Below are positions 1-4,764 of a stretch of 5,420 nt of DNA, piece by piece. The notes beneath the pieces are model-generated. The model saw only the letters and a list, made by a program, of their open reading frames with translations, did no database searches and was not told the origin of the DNA. Where the stretch lies: positions 1 to 5,420 of the forward strand of contig JAEYVD010000394.1 of assembly GCA_023432075.1 (NCBI GenBank). Reading direction: 5' to 3'. Made by a program: the position numbers and the translations under genes. The DNA comes from Pseudomonadota bacterium (GTDB lineage Bacteria > Pseudomonadota > Gammaproteobacteria > Burkholderiales > Burkholderiaceae_B). Within the stretch, counting starts at the first letter, position 1, and each line of letters begins with the position of its first letter.

Positions 1-491
1 TGGCCTCGCCGTGGCAGGCGGTCGACCGGCTGATTCCCGACGAGCCGGCCCGCATCTCCGAGACCCTGATCGAACTGGTCGACGGCTGCGGCTGCGATCT
101 CGTCCTGACGACCGGCGGCACCGGCCCCGCGCGGCGCGACGTCACGCCCGAGGCCACGCTTGCCGTCGGCACCAAGGAAATGCCCGGCTTTGGGGAACAG
201 ATGCGCCAGATCAGCCTGCGCTTCGTGCCCACGGCCATCCTGTCGCGGCAGGTGGCCGTCATACGCGAAACGGAGGGCCATGCCGCCCTGATCGTGAACC
301 TTCCCGGCCAGCCCAAGTCCATCCGCGAGACCCTGGAAGGCTTGAAGGGCGACGACGGCGCCGTGCTGGTGCCCGGCATCTTCGCCGCCATTCCATACTG
401 CATCGACCTCATCGGCGGTCCTTACGCCGAGACACGGTCCGAGGTCATCGCGGCCTTCCGCCCCAAGTCCGCCCGCCGCCCGCAGGCGTAA
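1..491 (+). CDS. mog: Molybdopterin adenylyltransferase Mog, 3' part
   Basis: The enzyme activates molybdopterin by transferring AMP from ATP, so that MoeA can insert molybdate; it acts in the cytoplasm, in molybdenum cofactor synthesis. The reading frame enters at base 3 and 162 residues are visible. The family is about 195 residues, so roughly 35 N-terminal residues lie off the left edge. The MoaB/Mog fold signature is clear: RLIPDE near residues 9-14, then TTGGTGPARRDVTPEAT at 36-52, MPGFGEQMRQISL, and LPGQPKSI. Visible D13 and D46 are spaced as E. coli Mog D49 and D82, the functional aspartates, so the visible active site is intact. The C-terminus AAFRPKSARR is also typical. Between VAVIRE and LPGQPKSI it is a few residues longer than E. 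coli Mog. It is followed by a 99-base gap holding a 6-bp stem (TTGGCC 499-504, GGCCAA 516-521) with no T-run, so no clear terminator. Identity is secure; the missing start is a window effect. Confidence 0.96.
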   Translation, partial: ASPWQAVDRLIPDEPARISETLIELVDGCGCDLVLTTGGTGPARRDVTPEATLAVGTKEMPGFGEQMRQISLRFVPTAILSRQVAVIRETEGHAALIVNLPGQPKSIRETLEGLKGDDGAVLVPGIFAAIPYCIDLIGGPYAETRSEVIAAFRPKSARRPQA

Positions 492-590
492 GGCCGCGTT
501 GGCCGGGCGTTGCCGGGCCAAGCGCCAGAAGACCGTGCGGTATAGTTGGCCGCCCCGATCAATCCCTACCGACCGAGAGTTTCCATCGCC

Positions 591-929
591 ATGAAGGCTC
601 GTATCATCCTGTCCCTTACCGTCCTGGCTGCCCTGTCCGCCTGCGCCAACGTCAAAGACGTCCGCGACCGCGATCCCGTCTTCTACGGCTCGACCGCGCG
701 CACCGCCGAGGACTACACGCAATGTGTGGCCGACGCCTGGAAGGGGCTGGGCGTCAATTTCGAACAGAAGCCGGTGCGCAACGGTTACGAGCTCATCCTG
801 CACGGCAGCCTGGGCGTCGAGGCCGTCATGACGACCACTCACTGGAAGGGCAAGACCGAGACCCGTCTGTCCACGCGCATCGCCCGCCGCGACCAGACCA
901 TCATCGAGCCTGCCAACCTGTGCCTGTAA
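591..929 (+). CDS. Small outer-membrane lipoprotein, function unknown
   Basis: The protein has 112 residues. It begins MKAR, followed by a hydrophobic stretch and a lipobox LSAC at residues 15-18, so signal peptidase II should cut before C18 and leave a lipidated protein of 95 residues. Residue +2 is Ala, not Asp, which favours the outer membrane. The mature part is soluble, with two more cysteines (C45 and the penultimate C111) that could form a disulfide in the periplasm. I do not recognise a named family. The ATG at 591 is chosen because it puts the signal peptide at the N-terminus; an in-frame TTG at 546 would add 15 residues before it. The ribosome site is weak (GAGAG at 575-579, 11 bases upstream). 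A TATAGT at 541-546 could be a -10 box, but no matching -35 is seen at 16-18 bases. The M23 peptidase gene starts 5 bases after its stop, so the two are probably co-expressed. Confidence 0.85.
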   Translation: MKARIILSLTVLAALSACANVKDVRDRDPVFYGSTARTAEDYTQCVADAWKGLGVNFEQKPVRNGYELILHGSLGVEAVMTTTHWKGKTETRLSTRIARRDQTIIEPANLCL

Positions 930-934
930 CCCCC

Positions 935-1801
935 ATGTTCGAACGCCGCGACGTCCTGCGCGCCGGGCTGGCCGCCGCCGCCCTGTGCCTGGCCTGGCCC
1001 GCGCGGGCGCAGCAGGGCAGCTACATCGGCCGCAAGCTCGACGCCCGCGTGCCGGGCGGGGTGGCCGTGCTGACGCTGGGCGATGCGGCCAGCGCGCCCG
1101 AGGTCACCTACCTGGACCGGCGCGTGCTGGTGGTGCGGGAACAGGGCAAGCAGTGGATCGCCGTGGTCGGCATCCCGCTCAGCGTGAAGCCGGGCCAGGA
1201 GCACGTCCAAGTCAAGGACGCCGCCGGCACGCGCCAGGTGGCCTTCACGGTCGGCGCCAAGGATTACGTCGCCCAGCACATCACGCTCAAGAACCGGCGC
1301 CAGGTGGATCCGAACCCGGACGACCTCAAGCGCATCGAGCGCGAACTGGCCGAACAGGTCGAGGCCTACCGCGGGTTTCGCGCCGGCGTCACGCCCAGCA
1401 ACCTGATTCTGGACCGGCCCGTCAACGGCGGACGCCTGTCCAGCCCGTTCGGCCTTCGCCGGTTCTTCAACGGCCAGGAGCGCAATCCCCATTCGGGTCT
1501 GGATTTCGCCGTGCCGGCCGGCACGCCCATCAAGGCGCCGGCAGCCGGAGTGGTGGTGCTGGTGGGGGATTACTTCTTCAATGGCAAGACGGTGTTCCTG
1601 GACCATGGCCAGGGCTTGATCAGCATGTTCTGCCACATGTCGGCCGTCGATGTGAAAGTCGGCGACGAGGTCCCGCGCGGCGGCGTGGTGGGCAAGGTGG
1701 GCGCGACCGGCCGGGCGACGGGCCCGCACCTGCATTGGAACGTCAGCCTGAACGACGCGCGCATCGATCCGGCGATCTTCATTGGGGCCTTCAAGCCCTG
1801 A
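935..1801 (+). CDS. Exported M23-family zinc metallopeptidase
   Basis: The 288-residue product is a probable periplasmic peptidoglycan endopeptidase (LytM/M23 fold) or a relative that regulates amidases. Residues 1-25 look like a signal peptide with a twin-arginine motif (ERRDVLRAG, R4-R5), an alanine-rich core and a cleavage site ARA/QQ. Residues about 38-110 (PGGVAVL, WIAVVGIPL, KPGQ) match the N-terminal beta domain found in some M23 proteins. A charged linker (about 125-148) leads to the catalytic domain (about 160-285). The zinc ligands are all present: H186 and D190 in HSGLD, and H267 in HLHW, with H265 and H234 (FCHMS) as the other active-site histidines. It should therefore be enzymatically active, unlike degenerate LytM factors. 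There is no Shine-Dalgarno before the ATG, and the gap to the lipoprotein gene is only 5 bases, so translation may depend on ribosomes from upstream. A GTG at 920, overlapping the lipoprotein gene, is a less likely start. The exact cleavage specificity cannot be read from sequence. Confidence 0.93.
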   Translation: MFERRDVLRAGLAAAALCLAWPARAQQGSYIGRKLDARVPGGVAVLTLGDAASAPEVTYLDRRVLVVREQGKQWIAVVGIPLSVKPGQEHVQVKDAAGTRQVAFTVGAKDYVAQHITLKNRRQVDPNPDDLKRIERELAEQVEAYRGFRAGVTPSNLILDRPVNGGRLSSPFGLRRFFNGQERNPHSGLDFAVPAGTPIKAPAAGVVVLVGDYFFNGKTVFLDHGQGLISMFCHMSAVDVKVGDEVPRGGVVGKVGATGRATGPHLHWNVSLNDARIDPAIFIGAFKP

Positions 1802-1834
1802 CCGGCGGCGGGGAATGAGGGCGGCCGAGCCGGT
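1801..1834. terminator. Weak stem between convergent genes
   Basis: The gap between the stops of the convergent M23 and coiled-coil genes is only 33 bases. ACCGGC (1801-1806) can pair with GCCGGT (1829-1834) across a 22-base GC-rich loop. There is no T-run on either strand, so intrinsic termination is doubtful; Rho-dependent termination or collision of opposing transcripts is equally possible. Confidence 0.2.
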
Positions 1835-2122
1835 TCAGGCCTGCTCTGCCGCCAGCGCGATGCGCTTGAGCACGTATTGGTGCATGCGCTCGGCATATTC
1901 CATCTGCTGCTGCACATTGCGCTGCCCGGCCTCCTGGTCATCCAGGCAGTTGTCGTACTTGGTCTTGGCTTCGGCGTAGGTCAGGCCGGTATTGCGCAGG
2001 CTGTTGATGAACGCCTCGCGGGACTGGCGCAGCAGGCGCAGACCTTCCTCGCCCTTTGCGAATCTTCTTCGCGCCAGGGCAAGCTGGTCTGCGGCGGCTT
2101 GCAATTCTTCTTTCAGGTCCAT
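1835..2122 (-). CDS. Small charged helical protein, function unknown
   Basis: The protein has 95 residues, with no signal peptide or membrane segment, so it is probably cytoplasmic. It is almost all helix-forming: the first 42 residues carry leucines and alanines at heptad-like spacing amid charged residues (for example LKEELQAAADQLALARRRF), and residues 62-95 form another Gln/Glu-rich helix (EAGQRNVQQQMEYAERM). A likely turn (RNTGLTYAE) lies at 43-51. This suggests a helical hairpin or coiled-coil oligomer. One cysteine (C59) is present. I recognise no family. The ATG at 2122 is the only sensible start, and its ribosome site is weak. Upstream lies the stem-loop cluster that follows infA2, so read-through from infA2 or an own promoter are both possible. 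It converges with the M23 gene. It looks like a genuine gene because its composition is protein-like rather than the Arg/Pro/Ala-rich noise of spurious frames at this GC content. Confidence 0.75.
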   Translation of the reverse strand: MDLKEELQAAADQLALARRRFAKGEEGLRLLRQSREAFINSLRNTGLTYAEAKTKYDNCLDDQEAGQRNVQQQMEYAERMHQYVLKRIALAAEQA

Positions 2123-2141
2123 CGTGCTTCGTGCGTATCAG

Positions 2142-2160
2142 GCCTGGCGTTGCGCCAGGC
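2142..2160 (-). other. Perfect 8-bp stem-loop upstream of the coiled-coil gene
   Basis: GCCTGGCG (2142-2149) and CGCCAGGC (2153-2160) form a perfect inverted repeat around a 3-base loop. It sits 19 bases upstream of the start codon of the 95-residue protein, so in that transcript it would lie in the 5' leader close to the ribosome site. There is no T-run after it on either strand, so it is not an intrinsic terminator. It could be a leader structure, an operator or a processing site. Confidence 0.45.
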
Positions 2161-2209
2161 GAGGAGCGCCATTCTTTCATGAACGGGCGTTCCACGCATT
2201 ACGGCAGGA

Positions 2210-2245
2210 CGCGAATCCCGCTTCAGGATTCGCGAAAAAGCGAAT
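2210..2245. repeat. Overlapping, mutually exclusive hairpins
   Basis: CGCGAATCC (2210-2218) pairs perfectly with GGATTCGCG (2226-2234) across a 7-base loop. The same central segment (ATTCGC, 2228-2233) can instead pair with GCGAAT (2240-2245) across the loop GAAAAA. The two hairpins cannot form at once. In the - strand RNA the infA2-proximal copy is made first. The T5 that serves the infA2 terminator (2235-2239) lies in the loop of the second hairpin. Confidence 0.5.
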
Positions 2246-2284
2246 GCCGGGCGCCGGCATGAAGCCGGCCCGGGCGGCCGGCTT
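2235..2284 (-). terminator. Tandem-hairpin terminator of infA2
   Basis: Read on the - strand, the infA2 stop codon is already inside a perfect 9-bp stem (2276-2284 with 2262-2270, loop of 5). One base later comes a second perfect stem of 7 bp (2254-2260 with 2244-2250, 3-base loop), then TCGC and a run of five T (2239-2235). Two GC-rich stems followed by a short U-tract fit an intrinsic terminator, although the tract starts 4 bases from the stem and is short. This would separate infA2 from the downstream 95-residue gene. Confidence 0.6.
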
Positions 2285-2546
2285 AGCGGCGGTATTGCTG
2301 GGGACGATGCGGGGCGGGAGCGCGTTCGTCCTTGTGGCGGAAGTTGATGCGGCCCTTGGTCAGGTCGTACGGGGACATTTCCAGGGTGACGCGATCGCCC
2401 GCGAGGATGCGGATGCGGTGCTTGCGGATGCGGCCGGATGCGTAGGCGCCGACTTCGATGCCGTTGTCCAGTTTGACGCGGTAGCGGCTATCGGGCAGCA
2501 CTTCGTCAACGATGCCATCCAATTCGATGAGTTCTTCTTTAGCCAT
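2283..2546 (-). CDS. infA: Translation initiation factor IF-1 (second, longer type)
   Basis: IF-1 binds the A site of the 30S subunit with IF-2 and IF-3 and helps select the initiator tRNA. The 87-residue product begins [11 protein letters not shown] and has the single OB-fold domain over residues 1-70, with the family signatures [17 protein letters not shown]-like [21 protein letters not shown] and [13 protein letters not shown]. Ordinary bacterial IF-1 ends near residue 72. This one continues with a hydrophilic basic tail ([10 protein letters not shown] then QQYRR). That form is known as the second IF-1 of betaproteobacteria, beside the standard copy in the ribosomal-protein operon. No ribosomal-protein genes are near, which fits. 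The start is fixed by an excellent AAGGAG 6 bases upstream. The gene seems to be a single-gene unit with its own promoter and terminator. Its special role, perhaps stress or cold growth, is not shown by the sequence. Confidence 0.96.
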   Translation of the reverse strand: MAKEELIELDGIVDEVLPDSRYRVKLDNGIEVGAYASGRIRKHRIRILAGDRVTLEMSPYDLTKGRINFRHKDERAPAPHRPQQYRR

Positions 2547-2552
2547 GCTCTA

Positions 2553-2558
2553 CTCCTT
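2553..2558 (-). promoter_or_regulatory. Strong ribosome binding site of infA2
   Basis: On the - strand AAGGAG lies 6 bases before the ATG at 2546, the best Shine-Dalgarno match in the window, consistent with high expression and confirming the start. Confidence 0.85.
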
Positions 2559-2574
2559 GATCAAAACGCGCAGC

Positions 2575-2608
2575 CATGCCGGCGGCATGAGGCGCCGCGC
2601 AAGGCGGC
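2575..2608 (-). other. Two leader stem-loops before infA2
   Basis: In the infA2 leader RNA, GCCGC/GCGGC (2604-2608 with 2594-2598) and then CATGCC/GGCATG (2584-2589 with 2575-2580, 3-base loop) form two short perfect stems, the second ending 16 bases before the AAGGAG. They may shape access to the ribosome site, but stems this short arise often by chance at this GC content. Confidence 0.3.
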
Positions 2609-2624
2609 AAGCGCGTCGGACTCG

Positions 2625-2653
2625 GATAAACCGGTCCAGCGGTTTGAACGCAA
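2625..2653 (-). promoter_or_regulatory. Candidate infA2 promoter with a dyad in the spacer
   Basis: On the - strand TTGCGT (2653-2648) and TTTATC (2630-2625) are 17 bases apart, the ideal sigma-70 spacing. The -35 agrees with TTGACA at 4 positions; the -10 agrees with TATAAT at only 3. Transcription would start near 2618, giving a leader of about 70 bases. A perfect dyad, AAACCG and CGGTTT (2628-2633 and 2640-2645), fills the spacer and overlaps the -10, placed like an operator. Confidence 0.4.
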
Positions 2654-2875
2654 AAAAACGTTCGGGCAAGCGTGGGTATGGGCCACGGCATCCGAAGGGA
2701 TGTCTGAAATGGCGGATACTCGCGCCCTGAGGTAAGTGCGCGCGGTGCGCGCATAGGTCGCGGCGTGGGTGCTGCGGGCACCTGGCCGGAAGAAGCGGGG
2801 TTGCAGCGGTTGCGGCAACGCCTGGCGCCACGAGGACTGCAGCGGCGTGCTGGGCAGTGACGGGGGGCGCCCAAT

Positions 2876-2973
2876 AAAAAACCGGATCTCGTTCGCGTCG
2901 CTGACGTTCATTCAGTAGCGCCCTTTCGTGGGCGCTACAGGTTGGCACGCAGGATGACCGAAGTCCGGTTTTT
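2876..2973 (-). ncRNA. Candidate structured small RNA or long terminator
   Basis: AAAAACCGGA (2877-2886) and TCCGGTTTTT (2964-2973) are perfect 10-bp inverted repeats 77 bases apart. Between them is a perfect 9-bp hairpin, GTAGCGCCC (2915-2923) with GGGCGCTAC (2930-2938), loop of 6. On the - strand the outer stem ends TCCGG followed by six T, like the terminator end of a small RNA; on the + strand it ends with five T, so transcription from either side could stop here. A weak - strand promoter (TAACAT at 2998-2993, TGGCTA 17 bases upstream) would start an RNA near 2986, about 110 bases long. Alternatives are the transcript end of the SRPBCC gene, whose stop is 90 bases upstream, or a cis-acting infA2 leader. 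I cannot assign a known RNA family. Confidence 0.4.
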
Positions 2974-3063
2974 GCGGAAAAATCACGGTCTTATGTTACT
3001 GCAAAGCGGGCAGTTTAGCCAGGGTTTATGCCGGATTCGCCCACGATAGTTGCGCTTGAACGA

Positions 3064-3603
3064 CTAGCGGCGGGGGATGCGGCGCTGGTATTCGGCTTCC
3101 CAGGCGGCGTTGGCCGACCAGAAGGGCCCCGGATCGCGGCCGGCCAGCCGTGCCGCCAGCACGTTCAGGTGCGTGTGCCAGCCGCCCGCCACGTCGACCA
3201 TGTCGTCCCGGGTGGCGAGCTTGCGGTGCGTGAGCACGAGCTGGGCGGAATTCTCTTGGGGGGACACGTCAAACGTCACCTCGGACGGGGCGCCCGCCGA
3301 ACCGCCCCAGGTGTAACTCAAGCACCGCGGCGGCTCGCACCGGATGATGAGGCCCTGCGTGGTGAGGCCTTCCTCGTAGGGCTTGTAGGCCTCGGGCGTC
3401 GGTTCGCGCACGGAGGACAGGTCGGCATGCAGGAACCGCAAGGTGACGCCGCCACCCTCCATCAGGTCCATGTCGCCTGAAGCCAGCCACTGGCCGCGCT
3501 TGTCGGATTCTGTCAGCCAGGCCCACACCTCCTCGACGCTGGCCGGCAGCGTGCGCGTGAAACGCAGTGTGGTGGGGTCCAGTACGACGCCAAAATCGCT
3601 CAT
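3064..3603 (-). CDS. SRPBCC / AHSA1-type START-like domain protein
   Basis: The 179-residue cytoplasmic protein has the helix-grip fold of the Activator of Hsp90 ATPase homologue 1-like group. The entry motif is FTRTLPASVEEVWAWLTESDKRGQWL at about residues 15-40, described here by its start FTRTLPAS, followed by the beta-sheet with GGGVTLRF (50-57), a central strand region LSYTWGG (95-101), EVTFDV (108-113), and the long C-terminal helix GGWHTHLNVLAARLAG (140-155). Such proteins have a hydrophobic pocket for small ligands; most bacterial members have no assigned reaction, and true Hsp90 activation is not implied. A good AGGAG lies 6 bases before the ATG at 3603. The GFA gene ends 36 bases upstream on the same strand, so the two are probably one operon. 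A role beside the GFA protein in handling small reactive or toxic compounds is only a guess. Confidence 0.88.
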   Translation of the reverse strand: MSDFGVVLDPTTLRFTRTLPASVEEVWAWLTESDKRGQWLASGDMDLMEGGGVTLRFLHADLSSVREPTPEAYKPYEEGLTTQGLIIRCEPPRCLSYTWGGSAGAPSEVTFDVSPQENSAQLVLTHRKLATRDDMVDVAGGWHTHLNVLAARLAGRDPGPFWSANAAWEAEYQRRIPRR

Positions 3604-3609
3604 ATCAGT

Positions 3610-3614
3610 CTCCT
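3610..3614 (-). promoter_or_regulatory. Ribosome binding site of the SRPBCC gene
   Basis: On the - strand AGGAG (within CAGGAGAC) stands 6 bases before the ATG at 3603 and fixes this start. Confidence 0.75.
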
Positions 3615-3639
3615 GTGAAGTCCGGAGCCGGACGTGGGT

Positions 3640-4092
3640 TCATCTTCCGTGTGAAAAGGTTAGCGGGGGCACCTGCGGATCGTGCTCTGGCGCTTCGTCC
3701 ATGGCGCCGGGATGCTGGGGCAGCGCATCGGTGATGTCGTACCACGGCGCCTTGCTCGAGACGTGGTAATGCGCCTCGGGTTTGACGCCCGGATCGTCGT
3801 CCAGCGGTCCCAGCGGCAGGCCGTAGACGTCGGGCGTCTGGTCAAAGCGGCTGAGCAGGGGCGTGCCGCAAGCCTCGCAGAATCCCCGGTAGTTGCCGGG
3901 CGACGAGGCGTACCAGGTCACGTGATCTTCCCCCTGGGTCCAGGCGAAATCCTTGGACTGGACCGTTGCGCGGCTGCGGAAGGCCGCGCCATGCGTCTTG
4001 CGGCACATCACGCAATGGCAGTTGAGGGCGTTGGTGAGCGGACCGTTGATCTCGTAGGCGACACGGCCGCAGAGGCAGGAACCTTTGATCAT
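3640..4092 (-). CDS. GFA-family (CENP-V/GFA domain) zinc protein
   Basis: The family is named after glutathione-dependent formaldehyde-activating enzyme of Paracoccus, but most members have no proven substrate. The product has 150 residues, a usual length. All seven family cysteines are present: C6 and C8 in GSCLCGRV, C25, C27 and C30 in CHCVMC, and C72 and C75 in CEACG. By family knowledge C6, C8, C72 and C75 hold a structural zinc, and C25, C27 and C30 form the second site. The C-terminus ends FSHGR. The start MIKGSCLCG at 4092 is chosen because family members begin just before the first CxCG; the frame stays open up to 4221, but that extension is Arg/Gln-rich, unlike the family. No clear Shine-Dalgarno precedes it. 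A TATATT box lies 35 bases upstream. It is probably the first gene of a two-gene unit with the SRPBCC gene. Confidence 0.93.
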   Translation of the reverse strand: MIKGSCLCGRVAYEINGPLTNALNCHCVMCRKTHGAAFRSRATVQSKDFAWTQGEDHVTWYASSPGNYRGFCEACGTPLLSRFDQTPDVYGLPLGPLDDDPGVKPEAHYHVSSKAPWYDITDALPQHPGAMDEAPEHDPQVPPLTFSHGR

Positions 4093-4110
4093 GATGAGCG
4101 CCAGGCAGTT

Positions 4111-4132
4111 TTGGGGGAATAACCCCAATATA
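4111..4132 (-). promoter_or_regulatory. Candidate -10 box and dyad before the GFA gene
   Basis: On the - strand TATATT (4132-4127) is a 5-of-6 match to the sigma-70 -10 box, but no good -35 is found at 16-19 bases upstream. A perfect inverted repeat, TTGGGG (4111-4116) and CCCCAA (4123-4128), overlaps the box and the expected start near 4120. It could be an operator or a 5'-end hairpin of the mRNA. The leader would be about 28 bases. Confidence 0.4.
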
Positions 4133-4202
4133 CCCGCGGCGTCGCGTGCCGACTTCCGGTTTTGCGCCGGATGTCTTTCAGATCGTTGCTGCCCCGGTAG
4201 TT

Positions 4203-4237
4203 CCCCCTCGATGCCGGGCAACGCGCGACATCGGGGG
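4203..4237 (-). other. Imperfect stem-loop after the GAF gene
   Basis: CCCCC and GATG (4203-4207, 4210-4213) pair with CATC and GGGGG (4229-4232, 4233-4237), with a 2-base bulge and a 15-base loop. It begins 11 bases after the GAF stop codon. No T-run follows on the - strand, so it may protect the mRNA 3' end or aid Rho-dependent termination rather than stop transcription alone. A smaller stem (TCCGG/CCGGA, 4155-4171) lies further on. Confidence 0.35.
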
Positions 4238-4248
4238 GCAGGCGGCGG

Positions 4249-4764
4249 TCAGGCGGCGCGTTGCGTCGCCTGCAGCGCCTGGAATGCGGGCAGCGCCAAG
4301 AGGGCCGCCAGCCGCGCCGCGTCGATGTCCGTCTCCGAGACTGCGGCGCGCGGCATCAGGAAGTTGACGGTGCCCAGGCACACCCCGTCATAGACGACCG
4401 GCACATTGATGACGGATTTCAAGCCCAGTTCGCGGATGGCGTCGTGGTCGTTGAAGAACTCGCGGATAGCGTCCTCCCCCTGGCCGACGAACACCTGCTG
4501 CTCCAGCAGGACGTGCCGGCCCCAGGCCGTGCCGGTCTTGTCCTTGCTCCCGCCTGGCGGGTAGGCCAGCGGATTCGAGCTGTACAGCCGCACCACGCGC
4601 ATGGCACTGGCGTCGTAGCGATTCACGGTGCACAGCGTGTGCGCGAGGGCGAGGCGGGCGTAGGCGTCGATGGCCTGAAACGCCGCCTGCGGATTGGCCT
4701 GCGCGTACGCCAGGCCGATCGCTTGCACGCCGGTGGCCGCCGGGCTGAGGGCGCGGTCCGTCAT
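4249..4764 (-). CDS. Stand-alone GAF-domain protein
   Basis: GAF domains bind small molecules (cyclic nucleotides, 2-oxo acids, aromatic compounds, tetrapyrroles) and act as sensors. This 171-residue protein seems to be only that: N-terminal helices (about 15-42, AYAQANPQAAFQAIDAYARL), strand VNRYD (47-51), MRVVRLYSSNP (55-65), a loop with PPGGSKDKTGTAWG (69-82), then VFVGQGEDAIREFF, and the typical late GAF strands VINVPVVYDGVCLGTVNFL at 118-136. There is no kinase, GGDEF, HTH or membrane segment, and no signal peptide, so it is cytoplasmic. The family assignment rests on the late strand pair with the G-x-LG-T-NF pattern and is good but not certain. Its ATG overlaps the stop of the Bug gene as ATGA, a mark of translational coupling, so the two are made together. 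Its output partner is not visible; it may instead be an enzyme-like member of unknown reaction. Confidence 0.85.
   Translation of the reverse strand: MTDRALSPAATGVQAIGLAYAQANPQAAFQAIDAYARLALAHTLCTVNRYDASAMRVVRLYSSNPLAYPPGGSKDKTGTAWGRHVLLEQQVFVGQGEDAIREFFNDHDAIRELGLKSVINVPVVYDGVCLGTVNFLMPRAAVSETDIDAARLAALLALPAFQALQATQRAA

Larger units (their letters stand above)
2547..3063. other. 517-base stretch without a convincing gene
   Basis: This lies between the SRPBCC gene end and the infA2 start. The part next to infA2 (to about 2653) holds its leader and candidate promoter. The part at 2876-2973 holds a nested inverted-repeat structure described separately. The middle (about 2660-2870) is GC-rich with short stems such as TGCGCGC/GCGCGCA (2737-2743 and 2747-2753, loop GGT), GGTGC/GCACC (2768-2782) and the palindrome GGGCGCCC (2865-2872). 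I see no tRNA, repeat array or insertion-sequence end. Open frames exist on the - strand in all three phases, but their predicted proteins are Arg/Pro/Ala-rich and resemble nothing. Confidence 0.7.

Noticed and set aside
502..518. Short direct repeat GCCGGGC after mog
   Set aside because: Seven bases twice in GC-rich DNA is expected by chance, with no further copies.
839..1735. A 298-residue - strand frame opposite the M23 gene
   Set aside because: It is antisense to a peptidase with a full set of catalytic residues, and its His/Ala/Arg-rich product resembles no family.
11..1801. A 596-residue frame running through mog, the lipoprotein gene and the M23 gene
   Set aside because: Only the part from 935 is real. 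The upstream part is Arg/Pro-rich noise kept open by high GC and lies out of frame over two clear genes.
2651..2687. T7 run on the - strand (2658-2652) with a CGTGG/CCACG stem upstream, as a terminator
   Set aside because: The stem is only 5 bp and lies 12 bases from the T-run, which also overlaps the putative infA2 -35 box.
1992..2735. A 247-residue + strand frame across infA2 and the stem-loop cluster
   Set aside because: It is antisense to unmistakable infA2, and its composition follows the shadow of that gene and intergenic DNA.
2550..2948. Overlapping - strand frames in the gene-free stretch, including one starting at 2911 (MNVSDANEIRFFIG) with a weak AAGGG upstream
   Set aside because: All three phases are open, the products are Arg/Pro/Ala-rich and unlike any family, and the starts lie inside the candidate RNA structure. 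The 2911 start is the least bad and would deserve a conservation check.
4093..4221. N-terminal extension of the GFA protein by 43 residues
   Set aside because: Family members start just before the first CxCG. The extension is Arg/Gln-rich and would cover the likely promoter.
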